From: Tolypothrix brevis GSE-NOS-MK-07-07A
Lineage (GTDB): Bacteria > Cyanobacteriota > Cyanobacteriia > Cyanobacteriales > Nostocaceae
Direction of reading: 5' to 3'
Assembly: GCA_019358985.1 (NCBI GenBank)
Contig: JAHHIJ010000004.1
Coordinates: 203,616 to 267,615, forward strand
Length of the DNA: 64,000 nt
Position numbers and translations under genes: made by a program. Positions 16,361-25,588 of the stretch are shown piece after piece (the stretch's first letter is position 1; each line of letters starts with the position of its first letter). Below the pieces are notes generated by a model, which ran no database searches, was not told where the DNA came from, and worked only from the letters and a program-made list of their open reading frames with translations.

Positions 16361-18829
16361 TTACTCAGCTACTGGGGTCAATAATTCCCGCTGCTGTCCA
16401 CCACTAACTCGCACAGTACCGCTTTCATCGACATCAACGACGGCTGTATCACCCTCTTTGATGCGACCTGAAAGAATTTCCTCGGCGAGGCTATCTTCTA
16501 ACAAGCGCATAATCGCCCTACGTAAAGGTCTTGCACCATAGCTGGGGCTGTAACCTTCTGTAATCAAGCGATCCTTGAAGCGATCGGTGACTTCTAGGAC
16601 GATACCCTTTTCTGTCAAGCGACCAAATACTTCTTTGAGCATGATTTCAGCGATTTCTGTCACCTCTAGCTTGCTCAACTGACGGAAGACGATAATTTCA
16701 TCTAATCGGTTGAGGAACTCTGGACGGAAGTACTGCTTGAGTTCTTCGTTCACCAAAGTCTTAATTCTGTTGTATTGCGTCTCGCCGGCGTTATCGGTGA
16801 ACTCGAAACCGATGCTGGAAGCACCTTTTTCAATTACCTTAGAACCGATGTTTGATGTCAAAATCAGCAAGGTGTTCTTGAAGTCAACAGTACGACCTTT
16901 GGCATCAGTCAACCGACCATCTTCAAGAATTTGCAGCAGCATGTTGAATACATCTGGGTGCGCTTTCTCGATTTCGTCGAATAACACGACGGTGTAAGGA
17001 CGACGGCGCACGGCTTCGGTCAACTGACCGCCTTCGTTGTAGCCGACATAACCAGGAGGCGAACCAATCAGTTTGCTGACGGTGTGGCGCTCCATATATT
17101 CGGACATATCCAAGCGAATCATTGCTTCTTCAGAACCGAAGAAGTAACTCGCCAAGGATTTCGCCAACTCAGTTTTACCAACACCAGTCGGACCTGAGAA
17201 GATAAAGCTGGCGATGGGTCGATTAGGATTTTTCAAACCGACACGAGCGCGGCGAATGGCACGAGAAACTGCTTTGACAGCATCTTCTTGACCGATGAGG
17301 CGCTGATGCAGGGTGTCTTCCATGTGCATCAGCTTTTCGGATTCGGATTCGGTGAGTTTATTCACCGGAACTCCTGTCCAAGATGCGACAATGTGGGCGA
17401 TATCCTCTTCGGTGACGACGGGTTCTAAACCTTCTGTACCGGATGCGGTGGTTTTGCTTTGAGCGATCGCCCGAATTTCGGCTTTGATTTCCATTTCGCG
17501 ATCGCGCAGTTCACCTGCTTTCTCAAAGTCTTGACCGCGCACTGCGTCATCTTTGTCTTTCAATATCAGACGCAGTTCTTTATCTAACTCTTTTGCCGCT
17601 GGTGGCAATTGCGAGTTAATCAAGCGGACGCGAGAACCGGCTTCGTCAACCAAGTCGATGGCTTTATCTGGTAGGAAGCGATCGCTAATATATCTATCAG
17701 ATAATTTCGCTGCCGCTACTAAAGCTTCATCGGAGATTTTCAGCTTGTGGTGCTGTTCGTAACGGTCACGAAGTCCGTACAAAATCTCGATTGTTTCATC
17801 AACGCTCGGTTCACCTACCATGACTGGTTGGAAGCGTCGCTCTAGAGCTGCATCTCGCTCGATGTGTTTGCGGTATTCATCGAGGGTTGTTGCACCAATA
17901 CACTGCAATTCGCCTCTTGCCAAAGCTGGTTTGAGGATGTTTGCTGCATCAATAGCACCTTCTGCTGCACCTGCACCAATCAGCGTGTGAACTTCGTCAA
18001 TCACGAGAATGACATTGCCTGCCTGACGAATTTCGTCCATGATCTTCTTCAGGCGTTCTTCAAATTCACCCCGGTACTTGGTACCAGCTACCAGCAAACC
18101 GATATCGAGAGTGACTACGCGCTTATCTTCTAAGATGTCGGGGATATCTTTGGTGGAAATGCGTGTCGCCAAACCTTCAGCGATCGCCGTTTTACCTACA
18201 CCAGGTTCCCCAATTAATACTGGGTTATTTTTGGTGCGGCGACCCAAGATTTGAATCACCCTCTCAATTTCTTTGGCGCGTCCTACTACTGGGTCAAGCT
18301 TGCCGTCTACTGCCATTTGGGTCAGATTCGAGCCAAATTCGTCCAACGTTGGGGTTTTCGTTCGACCCGAAGAACCACCTGGAGAAACTTCGGCTGTTTC
18401 TCCCAGCATTCTAATGACTTGGGTTCGCACCTTGGAAAGATCCACACCGAGGTTTTCCAGAACTCTGGCTGCTACGCCTTCCCCTTCACGGATCAAGCCC
18501 AACAGCAGATGCTCGGTACCAATGTAGTTATGTCCTAATTGGCGCGCTTCTTCCAAGGATAGTTCTAGTACTCGCTTTGCCCGTGGCGTAAACGGAATTT
18601 CCACAGCCACAAAGCCTGAGCCTCGACCTATGATTTTTTCTACTTCAATCCGAGCGTCTTTGAGATTGACGCCCATTGATTTCAGCACCTTAGCCGCCAC
18701 CCCGGTACCTTCGCCAATTAGACCCAAGAGGATCTGCTCGGTACCGACAAAATTATGCCCAAGACGGCGTGCCTCTTCTTGAGCAAGCATGATTACCTTA
18801 ATGGCTTTTTCTGTGAAGCGTTCAAACAT
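16361..18829 (-). CDS. clpC: ATP-dependent Clp protease ATP-binding subunit ClpC
   Basis: An HSP100 unfoldase that feeds substrates to ClpP. In order: two N-terminal Clp repeats, first AAA+ module with GEPGVGKTA, a middle domain with a UVR-type helix pair ([20 protein letters not shown]), second AAA+ module with [10 protein letters not shown], and the C-terminal D2 small domain. The length of 822 residues is typical for cyanobacterial and plastid ClpC. The start at 18829 ([12 protein letters not shown]) is the usual one although the frame is open to 18850. A strong terminator follows. Confidence 0.97.
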   Translation of the reverse strand: MFERFTEKAIKVIMLAQEEARRLGHNFVGTEQILLGLIGEGTGVAAKVLKSMGVNLKDARIEVEKIIGRGSGFVAVEIPFTPRAKRVLELSLEEARQLGHNYIGTEHLLLGLIREGEGVAARVLENLGVDLSKVRTQVIRMLGETAEVSPGGSSGRTKTPTLDEFGSNLTQMAVDGKLDPVVGRAKEIERVIQILGRRTKNNPVLIGEPGVGKTAIAEGLATRISTKDIPDILEDKRVVTLDIGLLVAGTKYRGEFEERLKKIMDEIRQAGNVILVIDEVHTLIGAGAAEGAIDAANILKPALARGELQCIGATTLDEYRKHIERDAALERRFQPVMVGEPSVDETIEILYGLRDRYEQHHKLKISDEALVAAAKLSDRYISDRFLPDKAIDLVDEAGSRVRLINSQLPPAAKELDKELRLILKDKDDAVRGQDFEKAGELRDREMEIKAEIRAIAQSKTTASGTEGLEPVVTEEDIAHIVASWTGVPVNKLTESESEKLMHMEDTLHQRLIGQEDAVKAVSRAIRRARVGLKNPNRPIASFIFSGPTGVGKTELAKSLASYFFGSEEAMIRLDMSEYMERHTVSKLIGSPPGYVGYNEGGQLTEAVRRRPYTVVLFDEIEKAHPDVFNMLLQILEDGRLTDAKGRTVDFKNTLLILTSNIGSKVIEKGASSIGFEFTDNAGETQYNRIKTLVNEELKQYFRPEFLNRLDEIIVFRQLSKLEVTEIAEIMLKEVFGRLTEKGIVLEVTDRFKDRLITEGYSPSYGARPLRRAIMRLLEDSLAEEILSGRIKEGDTAVVDVDESGTVRVSGGQQRELLTPVAE

Positions 18830-19170
18830 AAGTTTCGTTGATCCCATCACCTGCGTCGTGCCGGTATGCTGATTTTAGCATAAGCCTTAAGTTTGGGTGT
18901 CTGTATAAACAGATAGACATCCAATGGCTAACACTCCGGTTAATTAGATAATTATTAACTTTTTATAACTTTGACGTGGTGTGTATACTGAGAAGTTTGA
19001 TTTTAGACCCTCGATTTCACGGCAAAAAACGGGTTTTGGGTGTTTTTTTGCCCTTCCCAAAGAAAACTTAATAACATAATATGGCGTCACTTTCAATACA
19101 CATAAACACATTATTTAAATATTTAATATATTTTTGAGTTATATGCCTAATTAGATTAGAAATACTAATG
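18830..19170. promoter_or_regulatory. clpC upstream region
   Basis: About 340 bases between the clpC start and the end of the same-strand rimI gene. It contains a stem formed by TGGATGTCTATCTGTTTATACAGACACCC-type complementary stretches (about 18893-18925) and AT-rich DNA in which the clpC promoter must lie. No CIRCE (TTAGCACTC-N9-GAGTGCTAA) element is present. I cannot place the promoter more exactly. Confidence 0.35.
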
Positions 19171-19731
19171 TCATTTAAAAATTAACTGCCATGAGGACTG
19201 ACTCAAGCGATCGCAAACTATGGTATGCCATGTGTCTAAAGTTTTGGGAAAATCTGGCTGTTGCATTTCTCCTGTCCAGAGAATAAGAGCGTCTTCACCG
19301 TTATCTCTGTAATAACCGCGTCGCCGACCTGCTGTTTTGAAACCAAATTTTTGATATAAAGATATTGCTGCGGAGTTAGAAACACGCACTTCGAGAGTGG
19401 CTCGCTCTAAACCGCGATCGTAAGCTCGAACCAAAAGGGAATATAGTAAAGCTGCGCCCAAACCTTGACGGTGGTAGTGAGGATGAACCCCCACAATCGT
19501 AATGTGAGCTTCATCTACAATTGACCAAAAGCAGCCCATTCCCAGCATTCTAGAGCTAGAGAAGTTGGAAAATAATCCGACTAATTCAGTGTTGGGACTT
19601 TCCAACTCTCGTTGATAAGCTTCTAAATTCCACAAACCCCCAAAACACGCTTGATCTAGTTCTAGAGCTGCACTTAGATCGTTGGCTGTCAATGATTGAA
19701 TTTCTAATGCTAATGAGATCACAATTATCAA
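19171..19731 (-). CDS. rimI: Ribosomal-protein-alanine N-acetyltransferase
   Basis: A GNAT enzyme of the RimI family, which acetylates the N-terminal alanine of ribosomal protein S18. The 186-residue product shows the RimI-like acetyl-CoA motif VGVHPHYHRQGLGAALLYSLLVRAY, then LEVRVSNSAAISLYQKFGFKTAGRRRGYY, a strong RimI signature. The C-terminus extends about 25 residues beyond the usual end. It is divergent from lysA, an arrangement seen around cell-wall gene clusters of other cyanobacteria. Confidence 0.85.
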   Translation of the reverse strand: MIIVISLALEIQSLTANDLSAALELDQACFGGLWNLEAYQRELESPNTELVGLFSNFSSSRMLGMGCFWSIVDEAHITIVGVHPHYHRQGLGAALLYSLLVRAYDRGLERATLEVRVSNSAAISLYQKFGFKTAGRRRGYYRDNGEDALILWTGEMQQPDFPKTLDTWHTIVCDRLSQSSWQLIFK

Positions 19732-19812
19732 AAATGGGACAACGGGTCGCTAAACTGAGAATCGGAGCATCCACTCACGCCCGTAATTAGAACAAGGACA
19801 ACTCTTATATTT

Positions 19813-21312
19813 ATGGTATCGACTCACCCGGCAGGTATTCAACATTCTGGTAGCCAGTATTTACCTGAAACAAGCAGTAAAAATGCCAAATTGTCGCCTA
19901 ATCAGCAACTTTTACCCTTGAGTGCCAGGGTTAATGGTAATGACTGCCTGGAAATTGGTGGCTGTGATGTCACAACTCTAGTTCAGCAGTTTGGTACGCC
20001 TTTATATATTTTGGATGAAGAAACGTTCATTGGGGCTTGTCAGCAATACCGAGATTCTTTTAAGCAATATTACAAAGGTGAATCTCAAGTATTGTATGCT
20101 TCTAAGGCTTGGAGTTGTTTAGCAATTTGTGCGATCGCAGCTCATCAAGGTTTAGGTGTAGATGTAGCATCAGGAGGGGAACTTTACACAGCTCTACAAG
20201 CGGGTGTCAGTCCTGATAAAATCTACCTTCATAGCAATAATAAGTCTCGTCAAGAGCTAATTTTTGCCATTGAATCTGGTTGTACCATCGTGGTGGATAA
20301 CTGGTATGAGTTGCATACTTTGGTGGAGATAGCTCTTGCAGGGGAAGCAGGGGGACTTGGTACAGACGCGATTAATCGCGTCTCTACGACTCCTAAAGAC
20401 GCGATTAATCGCGTCTCTACAACTCCTAACTCTTCATCTCCCATCCGAATTATGCTGCGGCTGACTCCGGGTATTGAGTGTCACACTCATGAGTATATTC
20501 AGACAGGACAGTTAGATAGTAAATTTGGCTTCGATCCCAATGCGCTGGATGAATTGTTTACTTTTGTTAGCAAGGAATCTGTTCTGAACTGCGTAGGATT
20601 ACATGCTCATATTGGTTCTCAGATTTTTGAACGTCAACCGCATCGCGATTTAGCTGCTTTGATGGTGCAGTGGTTGAGTAAAGCTGCCACTTACGGCTTA
20701 AGCGTGACAGAATTAAATGTTGGTGGCGGTTTAGGTATTAAGTATATAGAATCAGATGATCCACCGAGCATTGAAGAGTGGGTAAAACCGATTTGCGAAG
20801 TGATTACCGATGCTTGTGAAAAAGAAAATTTACCTTTACCTAAGTTATTATGTGAACCTGGGCGATCGCTAATTGCCACAGCTTGTGTCACCGCTTATAC
20901 GTTAGGATCATCCAAAGTGATTCCGGGAATCCGTACCTACGTAGCTGTGGATGGCGGAATGTCTGATAATGCACGACCGATAACTTATCAGTCAGTTTAC
21001 CGGGCAGTAGTCGCCAATCGCATGTCAATTCCTTTAAGCGAAACAGTGACAATTGCTGGTAAACACTGTGAATCAGGGGATATTCTGATAAAAAATGCCC
21101 AACTGCCAAAAACTGAACCCGGAGATATTCTGGTAATAATGGCAACTGGTGCGTACAATTACAGTATGGCATCTAACTACAATCGTATACCGCGATCGGC
21201 AGCGGTTATAGTCAAGGATGGCGAAGCAAATTTAATTTTGCAACGCGAAACTTATCAAGATTTGATTAGACAGGATTGCCTACCAGAAAGACTAAAGAAA
21301 GATTTGGGATAA
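19813..21312 (+). CDS. lysA: Diaminopimelate decarboxylase
   Basis: Last step of lysine synthesis, from meso-diaminopimelate. The 499-residue protein is of the fold-III PLP type: YASKAWSCLA carries the PLP lysine, and HAHIGSQIF, GGGLGIKY and EPGRSLIA are conserved cofactor and substrate elements. It is longer than most LysA (about 420-470) for two reasons. There is a 50-residue N-terminal extension, and an in-frame insertion of two 11-residue repeats lies at residues 185-206 (see the repeat entry). The reading frame remains open, so the enzyme is probably functional. First gene of a likely lysA-cdaA-uppS operon. Confidence 0.93.
   Translation: MVSTHPAGIQHSGSQYLPETSSKNAKLSPNQQLLPLSARVNGNDCLEIGGCDVTTLVQQFGTPLYILDEETFIGACQQYRDSFKQYYKGESQVLYASKAWSCLAICAIAAHQGLGVDVASGGELYTALQAGVSPDKIYLHSNNKSRQELIFAIESGCTIVVDNWYELHTLVEIALAGEAGGLGTDAINRVSTTPKDAINRVSTTPNSSSPIRIMLRLTPGIECHTHEYIQTGQLDSKFGFDPNALDELFTFVSKESVLNCVGLHAHIGSQIFERQPHRDLAALMVQWLSKAATYGLSVTELNVGGGLGIKYIESDDPPSIEEWVKPICEVITDACEKENLPLPKLLCEPGRSLIATACVTAYTLGSSKVIPGIRTYVAVDGGMSDNARPITYQSVYRAVVANRMSIPLSETVTIAGKHCESGDILIKNAQLPKTEPGDILVIMATGAYNYSMASNYNRIPRSAAVIVKDGEANLILQRETYQDLIRQDCLPERLKKDLG
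20365..20430 (+). repeat. In-frame palindromic repeat inside lysA
   Basis: Two 33-base direct repeats (20365-20397 and 20398-20430). Each contains the perfect palindrome GACGCGATTAATCGCGTC followed by TCTAC and ACTCCTAA. Each codes for DAINRVSTTP plus K or N, in frame. The same GACG...CGTCTCTAC ends occur in the intergenic repeats of this window. Confidence 0.85.
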
Positions 21313-21389
21313 AGCCTGAAGACTGAAAGATCGGATGAAGAACAAAGGATAGAGATTGAAAATTTTAGACTTCATGCTTGATAATTCAT

Positions 21390-21436
21390 ACTTCATACTT
21401 CATCTTTCATCTTTCATACTTTATACTTCATACTTT
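21390..21436. repeat. TTCATACTT-type tandem repeats
   Basis: A run of short degenerate units (TTCATACTT, TTCATCTTT) before the cdaA start. The cdaA frame is open through it, but translation from here would give an unlikely N-terminus. Confidence 0.6.
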
Positions 21437-21449
21437 CGCGCCAGATGTC

Positions 21450-22373
21450 ATGGGAGATTGGTGGAAGCAATGGCTGATAAACCTGGGACAGTCTGGATCT
21501 TTGCTGCTTGAGACTCTGGATATAGCCTTAGTACTGGCGCTGACTTACATGATCCTAGTTATTATTAGTGAGCGCCGGACACTGTGGATGGTGCGAGGAT
21601 TTATTGTATTGATGCTCGCGTCAGCTCTCAGCGGCAGATTGGGGCTACCACTGTTAAATTTTGTATTAGAAAAGTTGGTGATTGGTTGTGCTGTGGCGAT
21701 GGCTGTAGCGCTCCAATCAGAGTTTCGACGATTTTTGGAACAATTGGGACGTGGCGAATTTCGTTCGTTATTTTTACCATCAAATCGGACAATCCCCAAG
21801 TCTGATAGTGTAATTGATGAAATTGTCGATGCAGTTAAAGAACTGTCGAAAAACCGGATTGGTGCTTTGCTAATTTTGGAAACTAGTGGTCCAATTGACG
21901 AGCGCGATTTTTCAGTGCCTGGAGTCAAGCTAAATGCGGAAGTTTCTAAGGAACTGATACAGACAATTTTTCAGCCGAAAACTCTTCTCCACGATGGGGC
22001 GACAATGATTCGTGGTTCGCGGATTATGGCATCTGGTATAATTTTACCACTTTCGGGACGCACAGCCTCGCGCCAGTTGGGAACACGCCACCGGGCAGCG
22101 ATGGGAATTACTGAGCGAGTCGAAAATTGCATTTGTGTTGTTGTATCAGAAGAAACGGGTTCTATTTCTTTAGCGGAAAGGGGAATCCTAAATAGACCAC
22201 TGACACTTGCGAAACTGAAAGAGTCTTTAGAGGCTCGATTATCGCCAACTGTAGATCGCGAAGCTGTGGCTCCAGGTCTGTTAAGCTTGGTACGTCAGAT
22301 TCGTAGTAAGGCACTAGCCCTAATTTCACGTTTACTTGGATTACCATCGACTGCTTCGCGAGATAAAAAATGA
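21450..22373 (+). CDS. cdaA: Diadenylate cyclase, membrane-bound CdaA type
   Basis: Makes the second messenger c-di-AMP. The 307-residue protein has hydrophobic membrane segments in the first 100 residues and a DAC domain with the catalytic motifs LLHDGATMI and GTRHRAAMG. The frame is open from 21378, but the extra 24 residues are encoded by tandem repeats; the ATG at 21450 (MGDWWKQWL) matches family starts. It lies between lysA and uppS, and its stop overlaps the uppS start (ATGA), so translation is coupled. The context ties c-di-AMP to cell-wall synthesis. Confidence 0.93.
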   Translation: MGDWWKQWLINLGQSGSLLLETLDIALVLALTYMILVIISERRTLWMVRGFIVLMLASALSGRLGLPLLNFVLEKLVIGCAVAMAVALQSEFRRFLEQLGRGEFRSLFLPSNRTIPKSDSVIDEIVDAVKELSKNRIGALLILETSGPIDERDFSVPGVKLNAEVSKELIQTIFQPKTLLHDGATMIRGSRIMASGIILPLSGRTASRQLGTRHRAAMGITERVENCICVVVSEETGSISLAERGILNRPLTLAKLKESLEARLSPTVDREAVAPGLLSLVRQIRSKALALISRLLGLPSTASRDKK

Positions 22374-23119
22374 CAGTACACCATACACAACTGCAATATT
22401 TGCCGGCTGATTTAAAGCGAGAATTACTGCCCAAACACGTTGCGGTGATTATGGATGGCAATGGTCGATGGGCTAAACGTCAAGGGCTACCCAGGTTTAT
22501 CGGTCACAAACACGGTGTTGATGCGCTGAAGGATTTGCTTCGTTGTTGTAAGGATTGGGGAATTGGTGCGCTGACGGCTTATGCTTTTTCGACTGAGAAT
22601 TGGAAAAGACCTCAGGAAGAAGTTGATTTTTTGATGACTTTGTTCCAAAAAGTTTTGCGTCAAGAATTACGCGAAATGCTGGAAGAGAATGTGCAAATTA
22701 GGTTTGTCGGAAATTTGCAGGCTTTACCACGTATTCTTCAAGAAGAAATTTCTCGTTCAATGGAAGAAACTAAGGATAATCGCGCTATCCGATTTACTGT
22801 TGCCACAAACTACGGTGGACGACAAGAAATTTTACAGGCTTGTCAAGCGATCGCCGAACAAGTTAAGCAAGGTTTACTTCAACCTGATGAAATTGATGAA
22901 GCGACTTTTGAACGCCATCTCTACACGGCAGGAATTTGTGACCCAGATTTATTAATCCGCACCAGTGGGGAAATGCGAATCTCAAATTTCCTTCTCTGGC
23001 AAATGGCTTACGCGGAAATTTATATCACCGAAACTCTGTGGCCCGATTTTGACCGTGCCGAATTTCACCGCGCTTTATCTGCTTATCAGCAGCGTGAAAG
23101 GCGGTTTGGGAAGGTCTGA
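22370..23119 (+). CDS. uppS: Isoprenyl transferase (undecaprenyl diphosphate synthase family)
   Basis: A cis-prenyltransferase that makes the polyprenyl carrier lipid for peptidoglycan. The 249-residue protein has the catalytic [20 protein letters not shown] start of the family, a central [11 protein letters not shown], and the C-terminal [19 protein letters not shown] box followed by WPDFD. The ATG overlaps the cdaA stop. Cyanobacteria often carry more than one cis-prenyltransferase, so the product length is not certain. Confidence 0.93.
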   Translation: MTVHHTQLQYLPADLKRELLPKHVAVIMDGNGRWAKRQGLPRFIGHKHGVDALKDLLRCCKDWGIGALTAYAFSTENWKRPQEEVDFLMTLFQKVLRQELREMLEENVQIRFVGNLQALPRILQEEISRSMEETKDNRAIRFTVATNYGGRQEILQACQAIAEQVKQGLLQPDEIDEATFERHLYTAGICDPDLLIRTSGEMRISNFLLWQMAYAEIYITETLWPDFDRAEFHRALSAYQQRERRFGKV

Positions 23120-23211
23120 AGGGAGTGGGGGAGTGGGAGAGTGGGGGAGTGGGGGAATAATTTTTCTTTCCCCCTCTCTCCCCATCCCCCCCTCCCCCCT
23201 CCTCTTTTATG
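23120..23211. repeat. G-rich then C-rich low-complexity tract
   Basis: Repeated GGGAGTGGGG units are followed after an AT linker by CCCCC tracts (CTCTCCCC, ATCCCCCC, CTCCCCCC). The two halves can pair as a long hairpin and the G-rich strand could form a quadruplex. It separates the convergent uppS and DUF3143 genes. Confidence 0.7.
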
Positions 23212-23497
23212 GTCCTGAAAAAACCGCTTGTTCTATATCTTCCCGACTGAGGGAATACTTGAACGATCGCTGTATATCTTGCCCTTTTTCCTCAGATGGA
23301 AAATATCGCACGACGATTTGCTCAATGTCCAGCCAGATTTCAGCTTGCCATAATGGTCGCTGGACATGCCAACAATGGGGCTGTTGTTCATCTTGCTGAC
23401 AACCTTGGTTTTTTAACCACTGCTCAATCTGAGGTAGGGGGTGGCTATATAAGGGAGTATCGGCGGAAAGTGAAACTATATTCATGATTTGCGTCAA
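23207..23497 (-). CDS. DUF3143 family protein
   Basis: A 96-residue protein of the cyanobacterial/plastid DUF3143 family, recognised by TPLYSHPLPQIEQWLKNQGCQ near the start, CWHVQRPLWQAEIWLDIEQIVVRY in the middle, and a terminal FKYSLSREDIEQAVFSGP. Function unknown. The methionine at residue 5 is an alternative start. It is followed on the plus-strand side by the C-rich tract and is probably co-transcribed with the J-protein upstream. Confidence 0.85.
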   Translation of the reverse strand: MTQIMNIVSLSADTPLYSHPLPQIEQWLKNQGCQQDEQQPHCWHVQRPLWQAEIWLDIEQIVVRYFPSEEKGQDIQRSFKYSLSREDIEQAVFSGP

Positions 23498-23522
23498 AAG
23501 TCAAGGATAAAATAAATAATTT

Positions 23523-24077
23523 TTACTTCTTAATTTCGAGAGGATTACTCCTATGAGAAAAGCGGTAAATTTGCTCTTGAATTACTGGCGTTGGTGGTGT
23601 AATTTGTGATCGATAAGCAGCATCGCCACGAATTAAGCCGATGGCGATCGCCAATAACAAACAACCGAGAATAGTTAACCCCATAATAAATAAAGCAAAG
23701 ATTTCGCCTTGTGAGAGCGGGCGATCGCTCGCATCAAGGTAAGCTGATTTTGACCAATCATAAAAATTAGCAACGGGATGGTTCAAGTCAGCGGGTGCTT
23801 GAATCACACCTCTTCGAGAGTAGCCAATTTTTAAATCGTAGCTTAATCGGCGTTCTGGGCTGCTGAGAGTGGCGTAAGCTTCGTTGAGTTGCTGAAATTT
23901 AGCAGTAGCGATCGCAGTAGGTAAATGTGTAGTATCTGGATGAAAGCATTTGCTCAGTTCCCAATAGGCATGACGGATTTCAATTACCGATGCCGAGGGA
24001 TGCAGTCCTAGCAGGGAGTAATAAGTATCACTCCTTTGTGGCATTGCCCCGTTTTGATTCACGCTCGTTTGAGTCAC
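23523..24077 (-). CDS. J-domain protein with C-terminal membrane anchor
   Basis: A 184-residue DnaK co-chaperone. The J domain occupies about residues 17-80 with the HPD motif in CFHPDTTHLP. A tryptophan-containing linker follows and then one membrane segment (IFALFIMGLTILGCLLLAIAIGLI, about residues 127-150). It lacks the G/F, zinc and C-terminal domains of true DnaJ, so it is a membrane-tethered type III J-protein. Its substrates are unknown. It lies directly upstream of the DUF3143 gene on the same strand. Confidence 0.85.
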   Translation of the reverse strand: MTQTSVNQNGAMPQRSDTYYSLLGLHPSASVIEIRHAYWELSKCFHPDTTHLPTAIATAKFQQLNEAYATLSSPERRLSYDLKIGYSRRGVIQAPADLNHPVANFYDWSKSAYLDASDRPLSQGEIFALFIMGLTILGCLLLAIAIGLIRGDAAYRSQITPPTPVIQEQIYRFSHRSNPLEIKK

Positions 24078-24423
24078 GATTAGCTCAACTTTTTTCTTAT
24101 TCTAAACCTGAGGATGGCACAGAAGCGCGATCGCGCGGGAAATCTCTTACCCGATTTCCTTTAGACATAAGAGTACAAATTTAATTATGCGTTGCCCGAA
24201 ACCCTTGATTAGACGTAGCACTTGGTAGTCTCTACGTCTTTTATGGCGATTTCCTCTGAGCTTAGTACACTTCCAGACTAATGACCAACGTCAACTTTCC
24301 ACAGCTTTTGAATAAAAAAGTCAGGTGAACTGATATTTAGCTCCAGTAAGTGGGAAATCTAAGTGTAGGTAGCACTCCGAATTGGATTAGCACGCCGCTA
24401 TTCAAACTTATAATGAAGTAGTT
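24078..24423. other. Intergenic region between divergent genes
   Basis: Holds the dispersed repeat at 24182-24240 and otherwise only AT-rich sequence before the FIST gene. A 64-codon frame at 23990-24184 overlaps the J-protein start and is not supported. Confidence 0.5.
24182..24240. repeat. Dispersed GATTAGACGTAGCA repeat
   Basis: AATTATGCGTTGCCC, then AAACCCTTGATTAGACG and a degenerate palindrome. It is an inverted copy of the unit at 45134-45205 and shares the AACCCTTGATTAGACGTAGC module with 40674-40700. Confidence 0.6.
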
Positions 24424-25581
24424 ATGTTTCGAGTTGTTGTTGGTCATAGTGACGATCCTGATTCTCAAAGCGCCATCGCTGAAATTCTTACTCAATGTAT
24501 CTCCTCTCTTGCCGGGTTAACTCCTCAGGCTGGACTTTTATTTGCAGCTATAGACTTTGACCATGCCTTAATTTTGCAGCACATTCAGGATGCTTTTCCC
24601 GGAATTGAGTTGATTGGTGGAACTACAAATGGAGAAATCTCTTCAATTCTGGAGTTTCAACAAGATTCTGTTACCTTAATGCTGTTTGCTGGCAACGATG
24701 TGGAAATTCACTCAGGTATTGGACGAGAAGCATCCAAAAATCCAGTATTGGCAGCTCAAGAAGCGATCGCACAAGCAAAGGCAAAAAGTGCATCTTTGCC
24801 ACAATTATGCCTCACCTTTCCCGAAACTCTGACGACCAATGGGGTGTTGATTTTAGAAGGTTTAAAACAAAGCCTGGGAAAGGATATTCCCATCATTGGG
24901 GGAATGACTGCCGATGACTATACCTTTGAGAAGACTTATCAATTTTTCCAGGGTGAAGTATTAAGTGATTCAGTGCCAGTGCTGCTGTTTTCTGGAAAAC
25001 TACTATTGGGACACGGAGTTGCCAGTGGTTGGACTCCTGTCAGCCAACGTAGTCGTGTCACAAAAGTGGATGGCAATGTAGTTTATGAAATTGGTGGACA
25101 GCGTGCCTTAGATTTCTATCAGCACTATCTTGGTGAAGAAGGATTTGCAGGGAACTATGCGATTCATGCCCTAGCAGTTTTTGATTCGCAAGACTATTTC
25201 TATATGAGAGCGCCTAAAGATTACGATCAACACTCTGGTAGTATGACATTCTTTTCAGATATTCCTGAACAGGCAATTGTGCAAATTACCGATGCAACTC
25301 CTGAGGATATTCTATCAGCTTGTGAGACATCCCTGAAAAATGCGATCGCCCATTATCCCGGTGTAGAGCCAACAGCAGCATTGCTTATTTCCTGTGGAGC
25401 GCGCAGACGAATTCTGGGAACTCAGACTAGAAAAGAGTATCAGCTTGTCAAAACTCATTTACCAGAGGCATTACCCTGTTGTGGTTTCTACGCTTACGGT
25501 GAAATTGCTCCTTTGATGGGTGGAGGTAAAACGCAATTTCATAATAAAACATTTGTCACACTGCTAATAGGAACAAAATGA
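24424..25581 (+). CDS. FIST-domain sensory protein
   Basis: A 385-residue protein matching the FIST_N plus FIST_C arrangement, predicted small-ligand sensory domains in bacterial signal transduction. Visible features are FPGIELIGGTTNGEISS in FIST_N and the C-terminal PTAALLISCGARRRILG and PCCGFYAYGEIAPL, whose cysteines are typical of FIST_C. There is no output domain. Seven bases downstream starts a histidine kinase without a sensor domain, so the two probably form one split sensor system. Confidence 0.85.
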   Translation: MFRVVVGHSDDPDSQSAIAEILTQCISSLAGLTPQAGLLFAAIDFDHALILQHIQDAFPGIELIGGTTNGEISSILEFQQDSVTLMLFAGNDVEIHSGIGREASKNPVLAAQEAIAQAKAKSASLPQLCLTFPETLTTNGVLILEGLKQSLGKDIPIIGGMTADDYTFEKTYQFFQGEVLSDSVPVLLFSGKLLLGHGVASGWTPVSQRSRVTKVDGNVVYEIGGQRALDFYQHYLGEEGFAGNYAIHALAVFDSQDYFYMRAPKDYDQHSGSMTFFSDIPEQAIVQITDATPEDILSACETSLKNAIAHYPGVEPTAALLISCGARRRILGTQTRKEYQLVKTHLPEALPCCGFYAYGEIAPLMGGGKTQFHNKTFVTLLIGTK

Positions 25582-25588
25582 GTGATGT

